Shown: positions 18,041 through 26,595 of the stretch, piece by piece | Layout: the number at the start of each line of letters is the position of its first letter | Position numbering within the stretch: position 1 is the stretch's first letter | DNA from: CAVVYV01 sp963818205 | Lineage (GTDB): Bacteria; Actinomycetota; Thermoleophilia; Solirubrobacterales; 70-9 | NCBI GenBank assembly: GCA_963818205.1 | Contig: CAWFRG010000011.1 | Coordinates: 1-64,000 of the forward strand | Length of the DNA: 64,000 nucleotides | Reading direction: 5' to 3' | Translations under genes and position numbers: made by a program | Notes under the pieces: model-generated | The model's input: only the letters and a program-made list of their open reading frames with translations | The model's database searches: none | What the model was told of the DNA's origin: nothing

Positions 18041-18273
18041 TCCTACGAAGGGCACTGCTGCTCCCATGCACAGCGGGGGTCCCGACAGCGGGGCGAAACC
18101 CCGCGGCCGATCTTTCGCCAGGTGGATAAACAGACGTCGCGCAGGATCCGTACCCTGTCGGCTCGATTCGTTTGCTCGCTTTGAGCCTCGCGGCGCGCCC
18201 CAAGACGGGCGCGCTTCCGTGAATAAGGACAGCTCAGACCCGTCACCACCGCACTGGAGGAGAAGGCAGCCCG
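18041..18273 (+). promoter_or_regulatory. Structured leader and ribosome site of glnN
   Basis: The region ahead of glnN holds a perfect hairpin, GCGGGG-CGAAA-CCCCGC (18088-18104), followed by unpaired and AT-richer sequence around GGTGGATAAACAGA and a second GC-rich stretch. GGAGGAG lies 12 bases before the ATG at 18274. The length (about 230 bases) and the early hairpin suggest a transcribed leader. I cannot match it to a known riboswitch. Confidence 0.35.
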
Positions 18274-20415
18274 ATGACCAGAACCCGTACCCAGAATGTC
18301 AGCGCCACTCGCTGGAGCCTCAACGGCGAGGCGCTCGGACCCGTCGATCTCACCGAGGCGACCAACGTCAGCTTCGGCAGCAACGTCTTCTCCCCCGCCG
18401 TGCAGGCCGAGCGGCTCCCGAAGGAGGTCTTCGAGAAGCTGCAGCTGACCCTGGAGAAGGGCGACGCCCTCGACACCTCGCTCGCCGACGCGGTCGCCGA
18501 GGCGATGAAGGAGTGGGCGCTCGAGAAGGGCGCCACCCACTACACGCACGTCTTCCAGCCGCTCACCGGGCTGACCGCGGAGAAGCACGACTCCTTCTTC
18601 GAACCGGTCGGCGACGGCACCGCGCTCGCCGAGTTCGCCGGCAAGGAGCTGATCCAGGGCGAGCCCGACGCCTCCTCCTTCCCCACCGGCGGGATCCGCG
18701 AGACCTTCGAGGCGCGCGGCTACACCGCCTGGGACCCGACAAGCCCCGCCTTCATCCTCGAGAACCCGAACGGGGCGCTCCTCTGCATCCCCACCGCGTT
18801 CGTCTCCTGGACCGGCGAGGCGCTCGACCACAAGATCCCGCTGCTGCGCTCGATGGACGCCCTCTCGGGGGCGGCGATCCGGGCGCTGCGGCTGCTCGGC
18901 GAACAAACTGCCGAGCGGGTCTTCACCACCGTCGGCCCCGAGCAGGAGTACTTCCTGATCGATGAGCAGTACTTCTTCGAGCGCCCCGACCTGGTCACCA
19001 CCGGTCGCACCCTGTTCGGCGCGAAGCCGCCGAAGGGCCATGAGCTCGACGATCACTACTTCGGCTCGATCCCGGAGCGAATCCTCGCCTGCATGCTGGA
19101 GACCGAGCGCGAGCTGCAGAAGCTCGGCGTCCCGGTGAAGACCCGCCACAACGAGGTGGCGCCCAACCAGTACGAGATCGCCCCGGTGTTCGAGAACTCG
19201 AACGTCGGCTCCGACCACCAGCAGCTGATGATGCAGGTGATGCAGAGCGTGGCCCGCAAGTACGGGCTGGTCTGCCTCCTCCACGAGAAGCCCTTCGCCG
19301 GCGTCAACGGCTCGGGGAAGCACAACAACTGGTCGATGAGCACCGACACCGGGAGCAACCTGCTCGACCCGGGCGATACCCCCGCCGAGAACACCAGCTT
19401 CCTCTTCTTCTGTGCGGCGGTGATCCAGGCTGTCAACAAGCATCAGGGACTGCTGCGGGCCTCCGTCGCCAACCTCGGCCAGGACCATCGGCTCGGGGCC
19501 AACGAGGCGCCGCCGGCGATCCTCTCGATCTTCCTCGGCGCCGAGCTGGAGAAGGTCTTCGAGGCGATCTCGACCGGCGAGGGCGATCCCCACACCCCGG
19601 GCTCCTACCTGGAGCTGGGCGCCTCGGTGCTGCCCCCGCTGCCGATGCACGGCGGCGACCGTAACCGGACCTCGCCCTTCGCCTTCACCGGCAACAAGTT
19701 CGAGTTCCGGGCGCTTGGCTCGAGCATGTCGCTGGCCTTCCCCAACGCGGTCCTGAACACGATCGTCGCCGAGGCGATCGACGACCTCTCCGACAAGCTC
19801 GAGGCCAAGGGCACCGCCGACGCGGCCGCCTCGGTCGCCGAGGTTGTCGGCGAGTCCTACAGCGCCAACAAGGCGATCTGCTTCATGGGCGACAATTACG
19901 ACGAGGCATGGCACGCTGAGGCCGAGGCCCGCGGGCTGAAGAACCTGCGGACGACTCCCGACGCTCTGCCCGAGATCCTCTCCCGCCCCACGGTCGAGGT
20001 GTTCGGCAAGTACAAGGTGCTCTCCGAGCGCGAGCTCTCCTCCCGCTTCGAGGTGTGGACGGAGCAGTACGTGATCGGGGCCAACATCGAGGCGGAGACC
20101 GCCGAGGCGATCGGGAAGACGATGATCCTGCCGGCGGCGCTCCGCTACCTGGCGATCGGCGACGACTCCGGGATCTCGGCGGTGACCGAGGAGGTCACGC
20201 CGCTGGTCGACGAGCTGATCGTGGCCCTGCGGGAGCTGGACGAGGCCAACAGCTATCCCGAGGACGTCGAGGGGCTGGAACTCGCGATCTACGCGCGCGA
20301 CAACCAGCTCGCGGCGATGGACAAGGTCCGCGAGGCCGCCGACAAGCTGGAGAAGGTGGTCGCCGACGACCTCTGGCCGCTGCCGAAGTACTCCGAGATC
20401 CTGTTCATCAAATAA
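18274..20415 (+). CDS. glnN: Glutamine synthetase type III
   Basis: An intact 713-residue enzyme, the usual length of GSIII (types I and II are 350-470). The N-terminal FGSNVFSPAVQAERLPKEVF is diagnostic of GSIII. Active-site and substrate segments are PTAFVSWTGEALDHKIPLL, VGPEQEYFLIDEQYF, TRHNEVAPNQYEIAPVFENS, LLHEKPFAGVNGSGKHNNWS and GNKFEFRALGSS. It makes glutamine from glutamate and ammonia with ATP, as a large cytoplasmic oligomer. GSIII usually supplements or replaces GlnA, and its expression normally responds to nitrogen. It stands alone between a methyltransferase on the other strand and a hairpin. Confidence 0.95.
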   Translation: MTRTRTQNVSATRWSLNGEALGPVDLTEATNVSFGSNVFSPAVQAERLPKEVFEKLQLTLEKGDALDTSLADAVAEAMKEWALEKGATHYTHVFQPLTGLTAEKHDSFFEPVGDGTALAEFAGKELIQGEPDASSFPTGGIRETFEARGYTAWDPTSPAFILENPNGALLCIPTAFVSWTGEALDHKIPLLRSMDALSGAAIRALRLLGEQTAERVFTTVGPEQEYFLIDEQYFFERPDLVTTGRTLFGAKPPKGHELDDHYFGSIPERILACMLETERELQKLGVPVKTRHNEVAPNQYEIAPVFENSNVGSDHQQLMMQVMQSVARKYGLVCLLHEKPFAGVNGSGKHNNWSMSTDTGSNLLDPGDTPAENTSFLFFCAAVIQAVNKHQGLLRASVANLGQDHRLGANEAPPAILSIFLGAELEKVFEAISTGEGDPHTPGSYLELGASVLPPLPMHGGDRNRTSPFAFTGNKFEFRALGSSMSLAFPNAVLNTIVAEAIDDLSDKLEAKGTADAAASVAEVVGESYSANKAICFMGDNYDEAWHAEAEARGLKNLRTTPDALPEILSRPTVEVFGKYKVLSERELSSRFEVWTEQYVIGANIEAETAEAIGKTMILPAALRYLAIGDDSGISAVTEEVTPLVDELIVALRELDEANSYPEDVEGLELAIYARDNQLAAMDKVREAADKLEKVVADDLWPLPKYSEILFIK

Positions 20416-20430
20416 CCCGCCGCGGAGGCG

Positions 20431-20448
20431 GTCGACGGCTCCGTCGAC
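20431..20448. terminator. Bidirectional stem-loop between converging genes
   Basis: GTCGACGGCTCCGTCGAC is an 18-base inverted repeat (7-bp stem, GCTC loop), 15 bases after the glnN stop and ahead of the converging methyltransferase end. No T-run follows. Confidence 0.5.
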
Positions 20449-20493
20449 GAATTACTCGCGCAGGTCGACGAGCGGGGGGAGCCCCAAGCGACG

Positions 20494-21390
20494 CTAGCTC
20501 GGGGCCCGGGCCGAGACGATCCAGGTCGAAGCGGGGGCGAGGACCTCGCCGTCGGGCTGGACGAAGTCGGCCAGCGCCTTCCTCAGGTCGGCCTCTATCT
20601 GGGGCCGGACCTGGTCGGCGTTCTCGCCGGAGAGGCGGAGCACCTCGCCGGCGGGGCCGAGGGCGAGGTTGAAGGCGATCGCGTGATCGAGGTCGTGGCC
20701 GATCGTGATCGGCAGGTCGGACCGGCGGAACTCGACCTCCTCGAAGCCGGCGCCGAGGAGGATGTCGCTGGTGGTGTCGGCGCTCGCCATCGAGAAGGGG
20801 CCGGGCCCACAGGTGGGCTCATCGGAGTCCTCGGGCGCCTCGAGGTATTTCTCCACCACCTTCTCGGCCCGGTAGAGCCACTCGTTGTCCTCGCGCTTCC
20901 GCCAGACGACCACGCATAGGCGCCCGCCCGGTACCAGGGCGCGCTGGATGTTGCGCATCGCGACCACCGGGTTGGCGAAGAACATCACCCCCATCCGCGA
21001 GAACGCATAGTCGAACTCCTGCTCGAACTCGGTCACCTGAACATCGCCGACCATGAAGCCGATGTTGCTCAGCCCGGCGTCCTTCGCCTCGCGTGAGGCG
21101 GTCTCGATGAAGTTCTCGGAGACGTCGATGCCGAGCGCGCTGCCGTTCGGGCGAACCAGCTGCACCAGTCGCTGAGTGGCATCGCCGAAGCCGCAGCCGA
21201 CGTCGAGGACCCGGTCACCGGGATTCGGCGGGTGGGCGGCGAGCGCCGCCTCGCCGTGGCCGCCGAGCCCGGTCGTGAGCAGGTCGCGGAACGCGACGAA
21301 GCGATCGAAGAGCGGGCCATCCCAGGCCCGGTGGGCTTCCTCATTTGATTGCGCCACCGGCTTGGCGCCGGCAGGCCCCGCCTTTTCCAT
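20494..21390 (-). CDS. Class I SAM-dependent methyltransferase (UbiE-like)
   Basis: 298 residues from ATG 21390. VLDVGCGFGDATQRLVQLV is motif I, ALGIDVSENFIETASREA strand 2, FMVGDVQVTEFEQEFDYAF motif II/III, and RALVPGGRLCVVVWRKRED the post-core strand. The last third (DILLGAGFEEVEFRRSDLPI) follows the C-methyltransferase pattern of UbiE/sarcosine-type enzymes. Longer upstream in-frame codons exist, but they run across low-complexity sequence shared with the divergent GH25 promoter, so the ATG at MEKAGPAG is preferred. The substrate is unknown. Confidence 0.85.
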   Translation of the reverse strand: MEKAGPAGAKPVAQSNEEAHRAWDGPLFDRFVAFRDLLTTGLGGHGEAALAAHPPNPGDRVLDVGCGFGDATQRLVQLVRPNGSALGIDVSENFIETASREAKDAGLSNIGFMVGDVQVTEFEQEFDYAFSRMGVMFFANPVVAMRNIQRALVPGGRLCVVVWRKREDNEWLYRAEKVVEKYLEAPEDSDEPTCGPGPFSMASADTTSDILLGAGFEEVEFRRSDLPITIGHDLDHAIAFNLALGPAGEVLRLSGENADQVRPQIEADLRKALADFVQPDGEVLAPASTWIVSARAPS

Positions 21391-21473
21391 GGCGAAAAGC
21401 GTACGGGTTGCGGGCGATTGACCGCAACCGGGGCGCCCGCAGTGCGTTGATTCATTCACCCAAGCGCAACTCG

Positions 21474-22229
21474 ATGAAGCTGAGAAAGACATTGCTCGCC
21501 CTGCTCCTGGCCCTGTGCGCGCCGCTGCTTGCGACCGCAGCCCCTGCCTCGGCGGGAACGAAAGCGCCCGGGATCGACGTCTCCCGGTTCCAGGGGACGA
21601 TCGACTGGCCGACCGTGGCCGGGTCGGGAATTCGCTTTGCCTTCGTCCAGGCGGCCCGCGGCAACGGCACCGACTGCGCCGTGAAGCCCGACCAGTGCGG
21701 AGGCGATCCCTTCTACGCAATCAACTACGCCAACGCGAAGGCCGCCGGGATCCGGGTCGGGCCCTACCACCGCGCCTTCGCCACCGGGGCCACCCGGGCA
21801 GAGGCGCGCGCCGACGCGATCTCCGAGGCCGACGTCTACCTCGCCACGGTCGGCACCCTCACCCCCGGCGACCTGCTGCCGGTGCTCGACGTCGAGTCGC
21901 CCTTCACCGGGCTCACGGCCAACCGCCTGCGCACATGGGTGCGGGTCTGGCTGAAGCGGGTGCGCGCCAGGCTCGGAGTGAAGCCGATGATCTACACGAA
22001 CGCGACCAGCTGGGGGGCGACCGGCGACACCCGCGAGTTCGCCAAGGCCCGCTATCCGCTCTGGGTCGCCCAGTGGAGCGTCAGCAAGCCGAGCGTCCCG
22101 GCGGGCAACTGGGCCGGCCGCGGCTATTCCGTCTGGCAGTACACGAGCTCAGGGAGGGTGCCGGGGATCAGCGGCCGCGTGGATCTCGACCGGCTCGGCG
22201 TCGGCCTCGCCAAGATCACGATCCACTAG
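21474..22229 (+). CDS. Secreted GH25 lysozyme
   Basis: 251 residues from ATG 21474. MKLRKTLLALLLALCAPLLA is the signal peptide, with an Ala-rich cleavage region after it. The mature start GIDVSRFQGTIDWPTV is the GH25 signature, and LLPVLDVESPF contains the catalytic Asp-Glu pair. YTNATSWG and YPLWVAQWSVSKP line the substrate groove, and YSVWQYTSSGRVPGISGRVD completes the TIM-like barrel. It cleaves the beta-1,4 bond of peptidoglycan (N-acetylmuramidase) outside the membrane. No wall-binding domain is attached. It converges with the carboxylase gene with no gap. Confidence 0.9.
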   Translation: MKLRKTLLALLLALCAPLLATAAPASAGTKAPGIDVSRFQGTIDWPTVAGSGIRFAFVQAARGNGTDCAVKPDQCGGDPFYAINYANAKAAGIRVGPYHRAFATGATRAEARADAISEADVYLATVGTLTPGDLLPVLDVESPFTGLTANRLRTWVRVWLKRVRARLGVKPMIYTNATSWGATGDTREFAKARYPLWVAQWSVSKPSVPAGNWAGRGYSVWQYTSSGRVPGISGRVDLDRLGVGLAKITIH

Positions 22230-23783
22230 CTACCAGGTGTCGGTGAAGCGGTGTCCATGCTCGGCCGGAGGGGTGGGCCCGGAGGTGGCCGCGGACAAGG
22301 TCGAGGCAATCGCCTTCCGGGTCTCGGCCGGATCGATCACATCGTCGAGCTCGAAGAGCGTCGCGGCGTTGAGCGCCTTGGCGTGCTCGTGCGCCGCGTC
22401 GGTGAGCCGGCGGACCCGCTCCTCCCGCTTCGCCTCGTCGGCGATCGCTTCCAGCTCGCGGCGGAATCCCAGCCGCACCGCGCCCTCGAGCCCCATCGGC
22501 CCGAGCTCGGCAGTCGGCCAGCCGATCGTCAGCAGCGGCTCATGGAGGCTGCCGCCCGCCATCGCCTGGGCGCCGAGGCCGTAGGCCTTTCGCAGGATCA
22601 CCGCAACCAGCGGCACCCGCAGCGCCGCGCCGGTGACGAAGAGGCGCGAGCAGTGACGCACCAGCGCGGTCGACTCCGCCTCCGGCCCGACCATCATCCC
22701 CGGGGTGTCGATCAGCGAGACGATCGGCAGGCCGAAGGCATCGCATAGCTGCATGAAGCGAGCCGCCTTGTCGGCTCCGTCGCTTGTGATCGCGCCCGCC
22801 AGTTGCATCGGGTTGTTCGCGATCACTCCCAGCGGCCTCCCGTCGATCCGGGCGAGAGCGGTGACCATGCCCGGGGCGAAGCTCTCGCGGAGAAAGCTCA
22901 CCGAGTCCCGGTCGGCGAGGCCGTCGACCACGCTGTGGACGTCATAGGCGCGGCGGCGGCGCTCGGGGATCATCTCGCGTAGCTCGAGCTGGTCGGGCCC
23001 CTCACCCGGAAGGTCACCCTGGAAGTAGGAGAGGAGGCGCTTGGCGGCGGCGACCGCCTCCGCTTCGTCGCCGACTACCACGTCGATGACGCCGTTCGGG
23101 CCCTGCATGCTGGCCGGCCCGATCGCCTCCGGCGCCACGGTCCCCAGTCCCCCGCCCGCGATCATCGCCGGCCCGCCCATCCCGAGCGAGACATCCTCGG
23201 TGGCGATGATCAGGTCGGAGCAGCCGGCGATCACCGCATTGCCGGCAAAGCAGGGGCCGGAGACCACGGCGACCCTCGGGACCAGGCCGGCGAGCCGCGC
23301 CCAGAGAGCAAAGGCGCGGGTCTCGAGCGCTGAGACGACGGCATGATCGGTGTCGCCGGGGCGCCCTCCCCCACCCTCGGTGAAGAAGACGGTCGGCAGC
23401 CGCATCCGCTCGATCAGCTCGAACAGGCGGTCCTTCTTGCGGTGCCCGATCACCCCCTGGGTGCCCGCGAGCACGGTGTAGTCATAGGAGAGGACCGCGC
23501 AGGCGCTTCGCTCGCCGAAATGCTCGCCGTTGATTCGCCCGGTGCCGGCGATCAAGCCGTCCGCCGGGGTGCGCTCGAGCAACTCGGACAGCTCGCGACG
23601 CGCCCGCTGGGCGGCGATCGCCAGCCCTCCGTACTCGACGAAGGTGCCAGAGTCGAGGAGGTCATCGAGGTTCTCGCGGGCGGTGCGCCGGCCCGCCTCA
23701 TGCCGGGCCTCGACCGCCTCGGGGCGCGCCTCGTCCCGGGTCAGGGCCCGCCTCTTCAGGGCCTCGTCGAGGTCATCCCGCAT
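22230..23783 (-). CDS. Acyl-CoA carboxylase carboxyltransferase (beta) subunit
   Basis: 517 residues from ATG 23783. ENLDDLLDSGTFVEYGGLA, VLSYDYTVLAGTQGVIGHRK, FFTEGGGGRPGD, SLGMGGPAMIAGGGLGTV, VSLIDTPGMMVGPEAE and ILRKAYGLGAQAMAGGS are the twin crotonase halves of propionyl-/methylcrotonyl-type carboxyltransferases. The subunit transfers CO2 from carboxybiotin to an acyl-CoA. Which acyl-CoA is not determinable, and no biotin-carboxylase gene lies in the window, so the alpha subunit must be encoded elsewhere. It diverges from dinB across 84 bases. Confidence 0.9.
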   Translation of the reverse strand: MRDDLDEALKRRALTRDEARPEAVEARHEAGRRTARENLDDLLDSGTFVEYGGLAIAAQRARRELSELLERTPADGLIAGTGRINGEHFGERSACAVLSYDYTVLAGTQGVIGHRKKDRLFELIERMRLPTVFFTEGGGGRPGDTDHAVVSALETRAFALWARLAGLVPRVAVVSGPCFAGNAVIAGCSDLIIATEDVSLGMGGPAMIAGGGLGTVAPEAIGPASMQGPNGVIDVVVGDEAEAVAAAKRLLSYFQGDLPGEGPDQLELREMIPERRRRAYDVHSVVDGLADRDSVSFLRESFAPGMVTALARIDGRPLGVIANNPMQLAGAITSDGADKAARFMQLCDAFGLPIVSLIDTPGMMVGPEAESTALVRHCSRLFVTGAALRVPLVAVILRKAYGLGAQAMAGGSLHEPLLTIGWPTAELGPMGLEGAVRLGFRRELEAIADEAKREERVRRLTDAAHEHAKALNAATLFELDDVIDPAETRKAIASTLSAATSGPTPPAEHGHRFTDTW

Positions 23784-23860
23784 CGGCGAAGCGTCGCACA
23801 GGTGTCGCCGGGGACCCGCCCCAAGATCGGCGGCCGGCTTGACCCGCTCTCGACCCGATG

Positions 23861-23874
23861 CGAACATATGTTCG
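23861..23874. promoter_or_regulatory. LexA (SOS) box overlapping the dinB start
   Basis: CGAACATATGTTCG is a perfect 14-bp palindrome matching the Gram-positive LexA consensus. The dinB ATG (23868-23870) lies inside it, so LexA would cover the initiation site. Direct placement on a translesion polymerase gene makes the assignment strong. Confidence 0.85.
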
Positions 23875-25106
23875 TGTTACGCGAGGCGGTGATCCTCCAC
23901 GCCGACGCCGACGCCTTCTTCGCCTCGGTCGAGCAGCGGGACGACCCACGCCTGCTGGGCCGACCGACGATCGTCGGCCCCGGGGTCGTGACCGCGGCGA
24001 GCTATGAGGCACGGGCCTACGGGGTGCACGGTGGGATGAGTGGCTGGAGGGCACGCCGGCTCTGCCCCCACGCGACCTTCGTCAGCCCTCGCTTCTCGGC
24101 CTACACCGAAGCCAGCAAGGCGCTGTTCGAGATCTTCCGGCAGACCGCGCCAAAGGTCGAGGGGCTCTCGATGGAGGAGGCGTTCCTCGACGTCGTCGGG
24201 CTCGAGGCGATCTCGGGGACGCCGCGCGAGATCGCGACCCGGCTGCGGCGCCGCGTTCGCGAGGAGGTCGGCCTGCCGGTCAGCGTCGGGGTGGCGAGAA
24301 CAAAGGTGCTGGCGAAGATGGCGAGTCGCGCGGCGAAGCCCGATGGCCTCCTGGTGATCGCCCCCTCCGACGAGACTGCCTTCCTGCACCCGCTCGGGGT
24401 CGAGAGCCTCTGGGGCGTCGGGCAGGTGACGGCCGAGAAGCTCCACGCCCACGGGATCCACACGGTCGGCGAGCTCGCCCGCCGCAGCGAGGCCGAGCTG
24501 GCCTGGTTCCTGGGCCCCGCCGCCGCCCGCCATCTCCACGCGATCTCCCGAAACCGCGACCCGCGCCCGGTCCGCTCCGATCGGCGCCGGGGCTCGTTCG
24601 GCTCGCAGTCGGCGCTCGGGAGCTCGCCGAAGTCCGGGGCCGACCTCGACGCCCGGCTCGTCGCCCTGGTCGACCGCGTCACCCGGCGGATGCGCTCCTC
24701 GGGCCGTGCCGGCCGCACGGTGACGCTGCGCCTGCGCTTCGGCGACTTCTCCCGCGCCACCCGCTCGCGCACCCTCCCCCACGTCACCGATGGGACCGGG
24801 GCGATCCTCGCCGCCGCCCGGAACCTGCTGGGAACGGCTGGGCCGATTATCGAGCGCCGCGGGATCACCCTGATCGGCGTCGCCGTAACCAACCTCGCCG
24901 GACGCGGTTACGGCGCCCAGCTCGAGCTGCCGCTGGACAGACCCCTCGACGCGGCCCTCGACGCCGCGATCGACGAGGTTCGCGATCGCTTCGGCCCCGA
25001 CGCGATCAGGAGAGGTGCTTCGCTCGCCCGCGACCCGGGCCTCTCCCCGTGGCTCCGCCCCGGCGAAGAATCCCCATCCCCCGAGCCCCCAGCCTCCGGA
25101 GCGTAG
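23868..25106 (+). CDS. dinB: DNA polymerase IV (Y-family translesion polymerase)
   Basis: 412 residues from ATG 23868, with alternatives at GTG 23874 and GTG 23889. VILHADADAFFASVEQRDD holds the first catalytic Asp, YEARAYGVHGGM is the fingers motif, EGLSMEEAFLDVVGLEA the palm motif, and VSVGVARTKVLAKMASRAAK the palm lysines. LWGVGQVTAEKLHAHGIHT is the thumb HhH, and a little-finger domain follows. In the palm motif the usual Asp-Glu pair reads Glu-Glu. It copies damaged DNA in the SOS response. The embedded LexA box and the absence of any ribosome site suggest a leaderless, damage-induced mRNA. Confidence 0.92.
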   Translation: MFVLREAVILHADADAFFASVEQRDDPRLLGRPTIVGPGVVTAASYEARAYGVHGGMSGWRARRLCPHATFVSPRFSAYTEASKALFEIFRQTAPKVEGLSMEEAFLDVVGLEAISGTPREIATRLRRRVREEVGLPVSVGVARTKVLAKMASRAAKPDGLLVIAPSDETAFLHPLGVESLWGVGQVTAEKLHAHGIHTVGELARRSEAELAWFLGPAAARHLHAISRNRDPRPVRSDRRRGSFGSQSALGSSPKSGADLDARLVALVDRVTRRMRSSGRAGRTVTLRLRFGDFSRATRSRTLPHVTDGTGAILAAARNLLGTAGPIIERRGITLIGVAVTNLAGRGYGAQLELPLDRPLDAALDAAIDEVRDRFGPDAIRRGASLARDPGLSPWLRPGEESPSPEPPASGA

Positions 25107-25123
25107 GCGTAAGCTGAGCCCCG

Positions 25124-25735
25124 GTGAACGACTTCGTCTCCCGAGCCTTCCGCGGCCGCCGGCGGGTCCCGGAGGAACTGGCTGAACGGCTGCCGCCGGG
25201 CCAGTACAACGAGACCGGCTTCCCCGTCCTCACCGCCGGACCGACGCCGAAGGTCGCCACCGAGGAGTGGAGCTTCCGGATCGACGGCATGGTCGGCAAG
25301 GAGCGCGAGTGGTCCTGGGAGGAGTTCGGGGCGCTCCCCTTCGAGGAGATTCCATGCGACATCCACTGCGTCACCAAGTGGTCGAAGCTCGGCACCACCT
25401 TCCGCGGGGTCTCGGTCGATGCTCTGCTGGAGGAGGCCGAGCCGCTCGAGGCCTACGTGATGGCCTACTCGTACGGCGGCTACACGACCAACCACGCGAT
25501 CGAGGACCTCACCGACGGCAAGGCCTGGGTGGTCACCGAGCACGAGGGCGGGCCGCTCCCGCGTGAGCACGGCGGGCCGGCTCGGCTGCTTGTTCCCCAT
25601 CTCTACTTCTGGAAAAGCGCGAAATGGGTCGCCGGGCTCCGGGTGATGGACCACGACGAGCCCGGGTTCTGGGAGATGAACGGCTACCACAACCATGGCG
25701 ATCCCTGGAAGGAGCAGCGCTATTGGACGGACTGA
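25124..25735 (+). CDS. Sulfite-oxidase-like molybdopterin protein
   Basis: 203 residues from GTG 25124. PPGQYNETGFPVLTAGPTP, FRIDGMVGKEREWSWEEF, CDIHCVTKWSKLGTTFRGV and YTTNHAIEDL are the sulfite-oxidase/MsrP fold; the second Cys of CDIHC is the expected Mo ligand. HGGPARLLVPHLYFWKSAKW and GFWEMNGYHNHGDPWKEQRY form the C-terminal half. No twin-arginine signal is present, so it is probably cytoplasmic. The stop overlaps the next start (TGATG), and the next gene encodes its likely electron partner. The substrate is unknown: an S- or N-oxide or sulfite by family. Confidence 0.9.
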   Translation: MNDFVSRAFRGRRRVPEELAERLPPGQYNETGFPVLTAGPTPKVATEEWSFRIDGMVGKEREWSWEEFGALPFEEIPCDIHCVTKWSKLGTTFRGVSVDALLEEAEPLEAYVMAYSYGGYTTNHAIEDLTDGKAWVVTEHEGGPLPREHGGPARLLVPHLYFWKSAKWVAGLRVMDHDEPGFWEMNGYHNHGDPWKEQRYWTD

Positions 25736-26460
25736 TGCCCGCCCAGATGACTCCGGTCGAACAGCGGGCGCCCGGGCGCTGGCAGGTCGGGACCGTCACG
25801 TCCATCAAGGAGGAGACGCCGCGAGTCAAATCCTTCCGGATCAAGCTGCCGATGTGGATGCCGCACCTGCCGGGGCAGCACTACGACGTTCGGCTCACGG
25901 CCCCCGACGGCTACCGCGCCCAGCGCTCCTACTCGATCGCCTCCTCCCCCCTCGACGAGGGCGAGATCGAGCTGACCATCGACCGGCTCGAGGACGGTGA
26001 GGTCTCCCCCTATTTCCACGACGTCGTAGCCGAGGGCGACGAGGTCGAGGTCCGCGGCCCGTTCACCTCGTACTTCGTCTGGCGCGGCGAGCACCCCGTC
26101 CTCTTGGTCGGCGGCGGCTCGGGCGTGGTCCCGCTGATGGCGATCCTCCGCCACCGCAGGCGGACGATGCCGGAGCTCCCGATGCGGCTCGTCTACTCGA
26201 TCCGGAACGCGGACGACGTGATCTACAAGGACGAGCTCGGGGACGACGCCGTTCTCACCTTCACTCGGGAGCCACCCGAGGGCTGGAGCGGCCACACCGG
26301 GCGAATCGACGGCGGGCTGGTCGATCACGCCGACCTCGACTCCGGCACCGCCTTCGTCTGCGGCTCGAACGGATTCGTCGAGGCGGCCAGCGATCTCCTG
26401 CTCGGTGCGGGGTTCTCCCCCGAGCGGATCAGAACCGAGCGATTCGGGCCGACAGGTTGA
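25735..26460 (+). CDS. FAD/NAD(P)-binding oxidoreductase, partner of the SuoX-like protein
   Basis: 241 residues from ATG 25735. MPHLPGQHYDVRLTAPDGYR with RAQRSYSIASSP is the FAD-binding beta-barrel motif of the ferredoxin-NADP reductase superfamily. VLLVGGGSGVVPLMAILRHR is the pyridine-nucleotide motif, and FVCGSNGFVEAASDLLLGAG with PERIRTERFGPTG ends the protein. No 2Fe-2S cysteines are present, so it passes electrons from NAD(P)H through FAD only. The one-base overlap with the molybdoenzyme gene implies coupled translation and a shared redox chain. Confidence 0.85.
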   Translation: MPAQMTPVEQRAPGRWQVGTVTSIKEETPRVKSFRIKLPMWMPHLPGQHYDVRLTAPDGYRAQRSYSIASSPLDEGEIELTIDRLEDGEVSPYFHDVVAEGDEVEVRGPFTSYFVWRGEHPVLLVGGGSGVVPLMAILRHRRRTMPELPMRLVYSIRNADDVIYKDELGDDAVLTFTREPPEGWSGHTGRIDGGLVDHADLDSGTAFVCGSNGFVEAASDLLLGAGFSPERIRTERFGPTG

Positions 26461-26487
26461 ACCCGCCGCAGTAGCGGGGCTTTCCAT

Positions 26488-26536
26488 GTGGCCGGGGAGG
26501 ACTCGAACCTCCGACCGACGGATTATGAGTCGGTCC
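26488..26536 (-). other. tRNA-Met-like 3' fragment (repeat copy A)
   Basis: On the minus strand the anticodon loop CTCATAA (CAT), the T arm GGAGGTTCGAGTCCTCC and the acceptor end CCGGCCAC are present. No D arm or 5' acceptor exists upstream, and the anticodon stem carries a C-C mismatch. It is the 3' half of an elongator-Met/Ile2 tRNA. The 25 bases 26490-26514 are identical to 57556-57580 in the same orientation. Such 3' ends are typical integrase attachment sites. It is not a working tRNA. Confidence 0.55.
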
Positions 26537-26595
26537 TGCGGATCCGACGAACATGCAGCAGTACCGCGAAGGCGTCAAGGATCGCGAGCCGGCAT

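Noticed and set aside
18043..19914. Long minus-strand reading frame (about 620 codons) opposite glnN
   Set aside because: It is the mirror of a highly conserved glutamine synthetase in GC-rich DNA. It is low in hydrophobic patterning and shows no domain.
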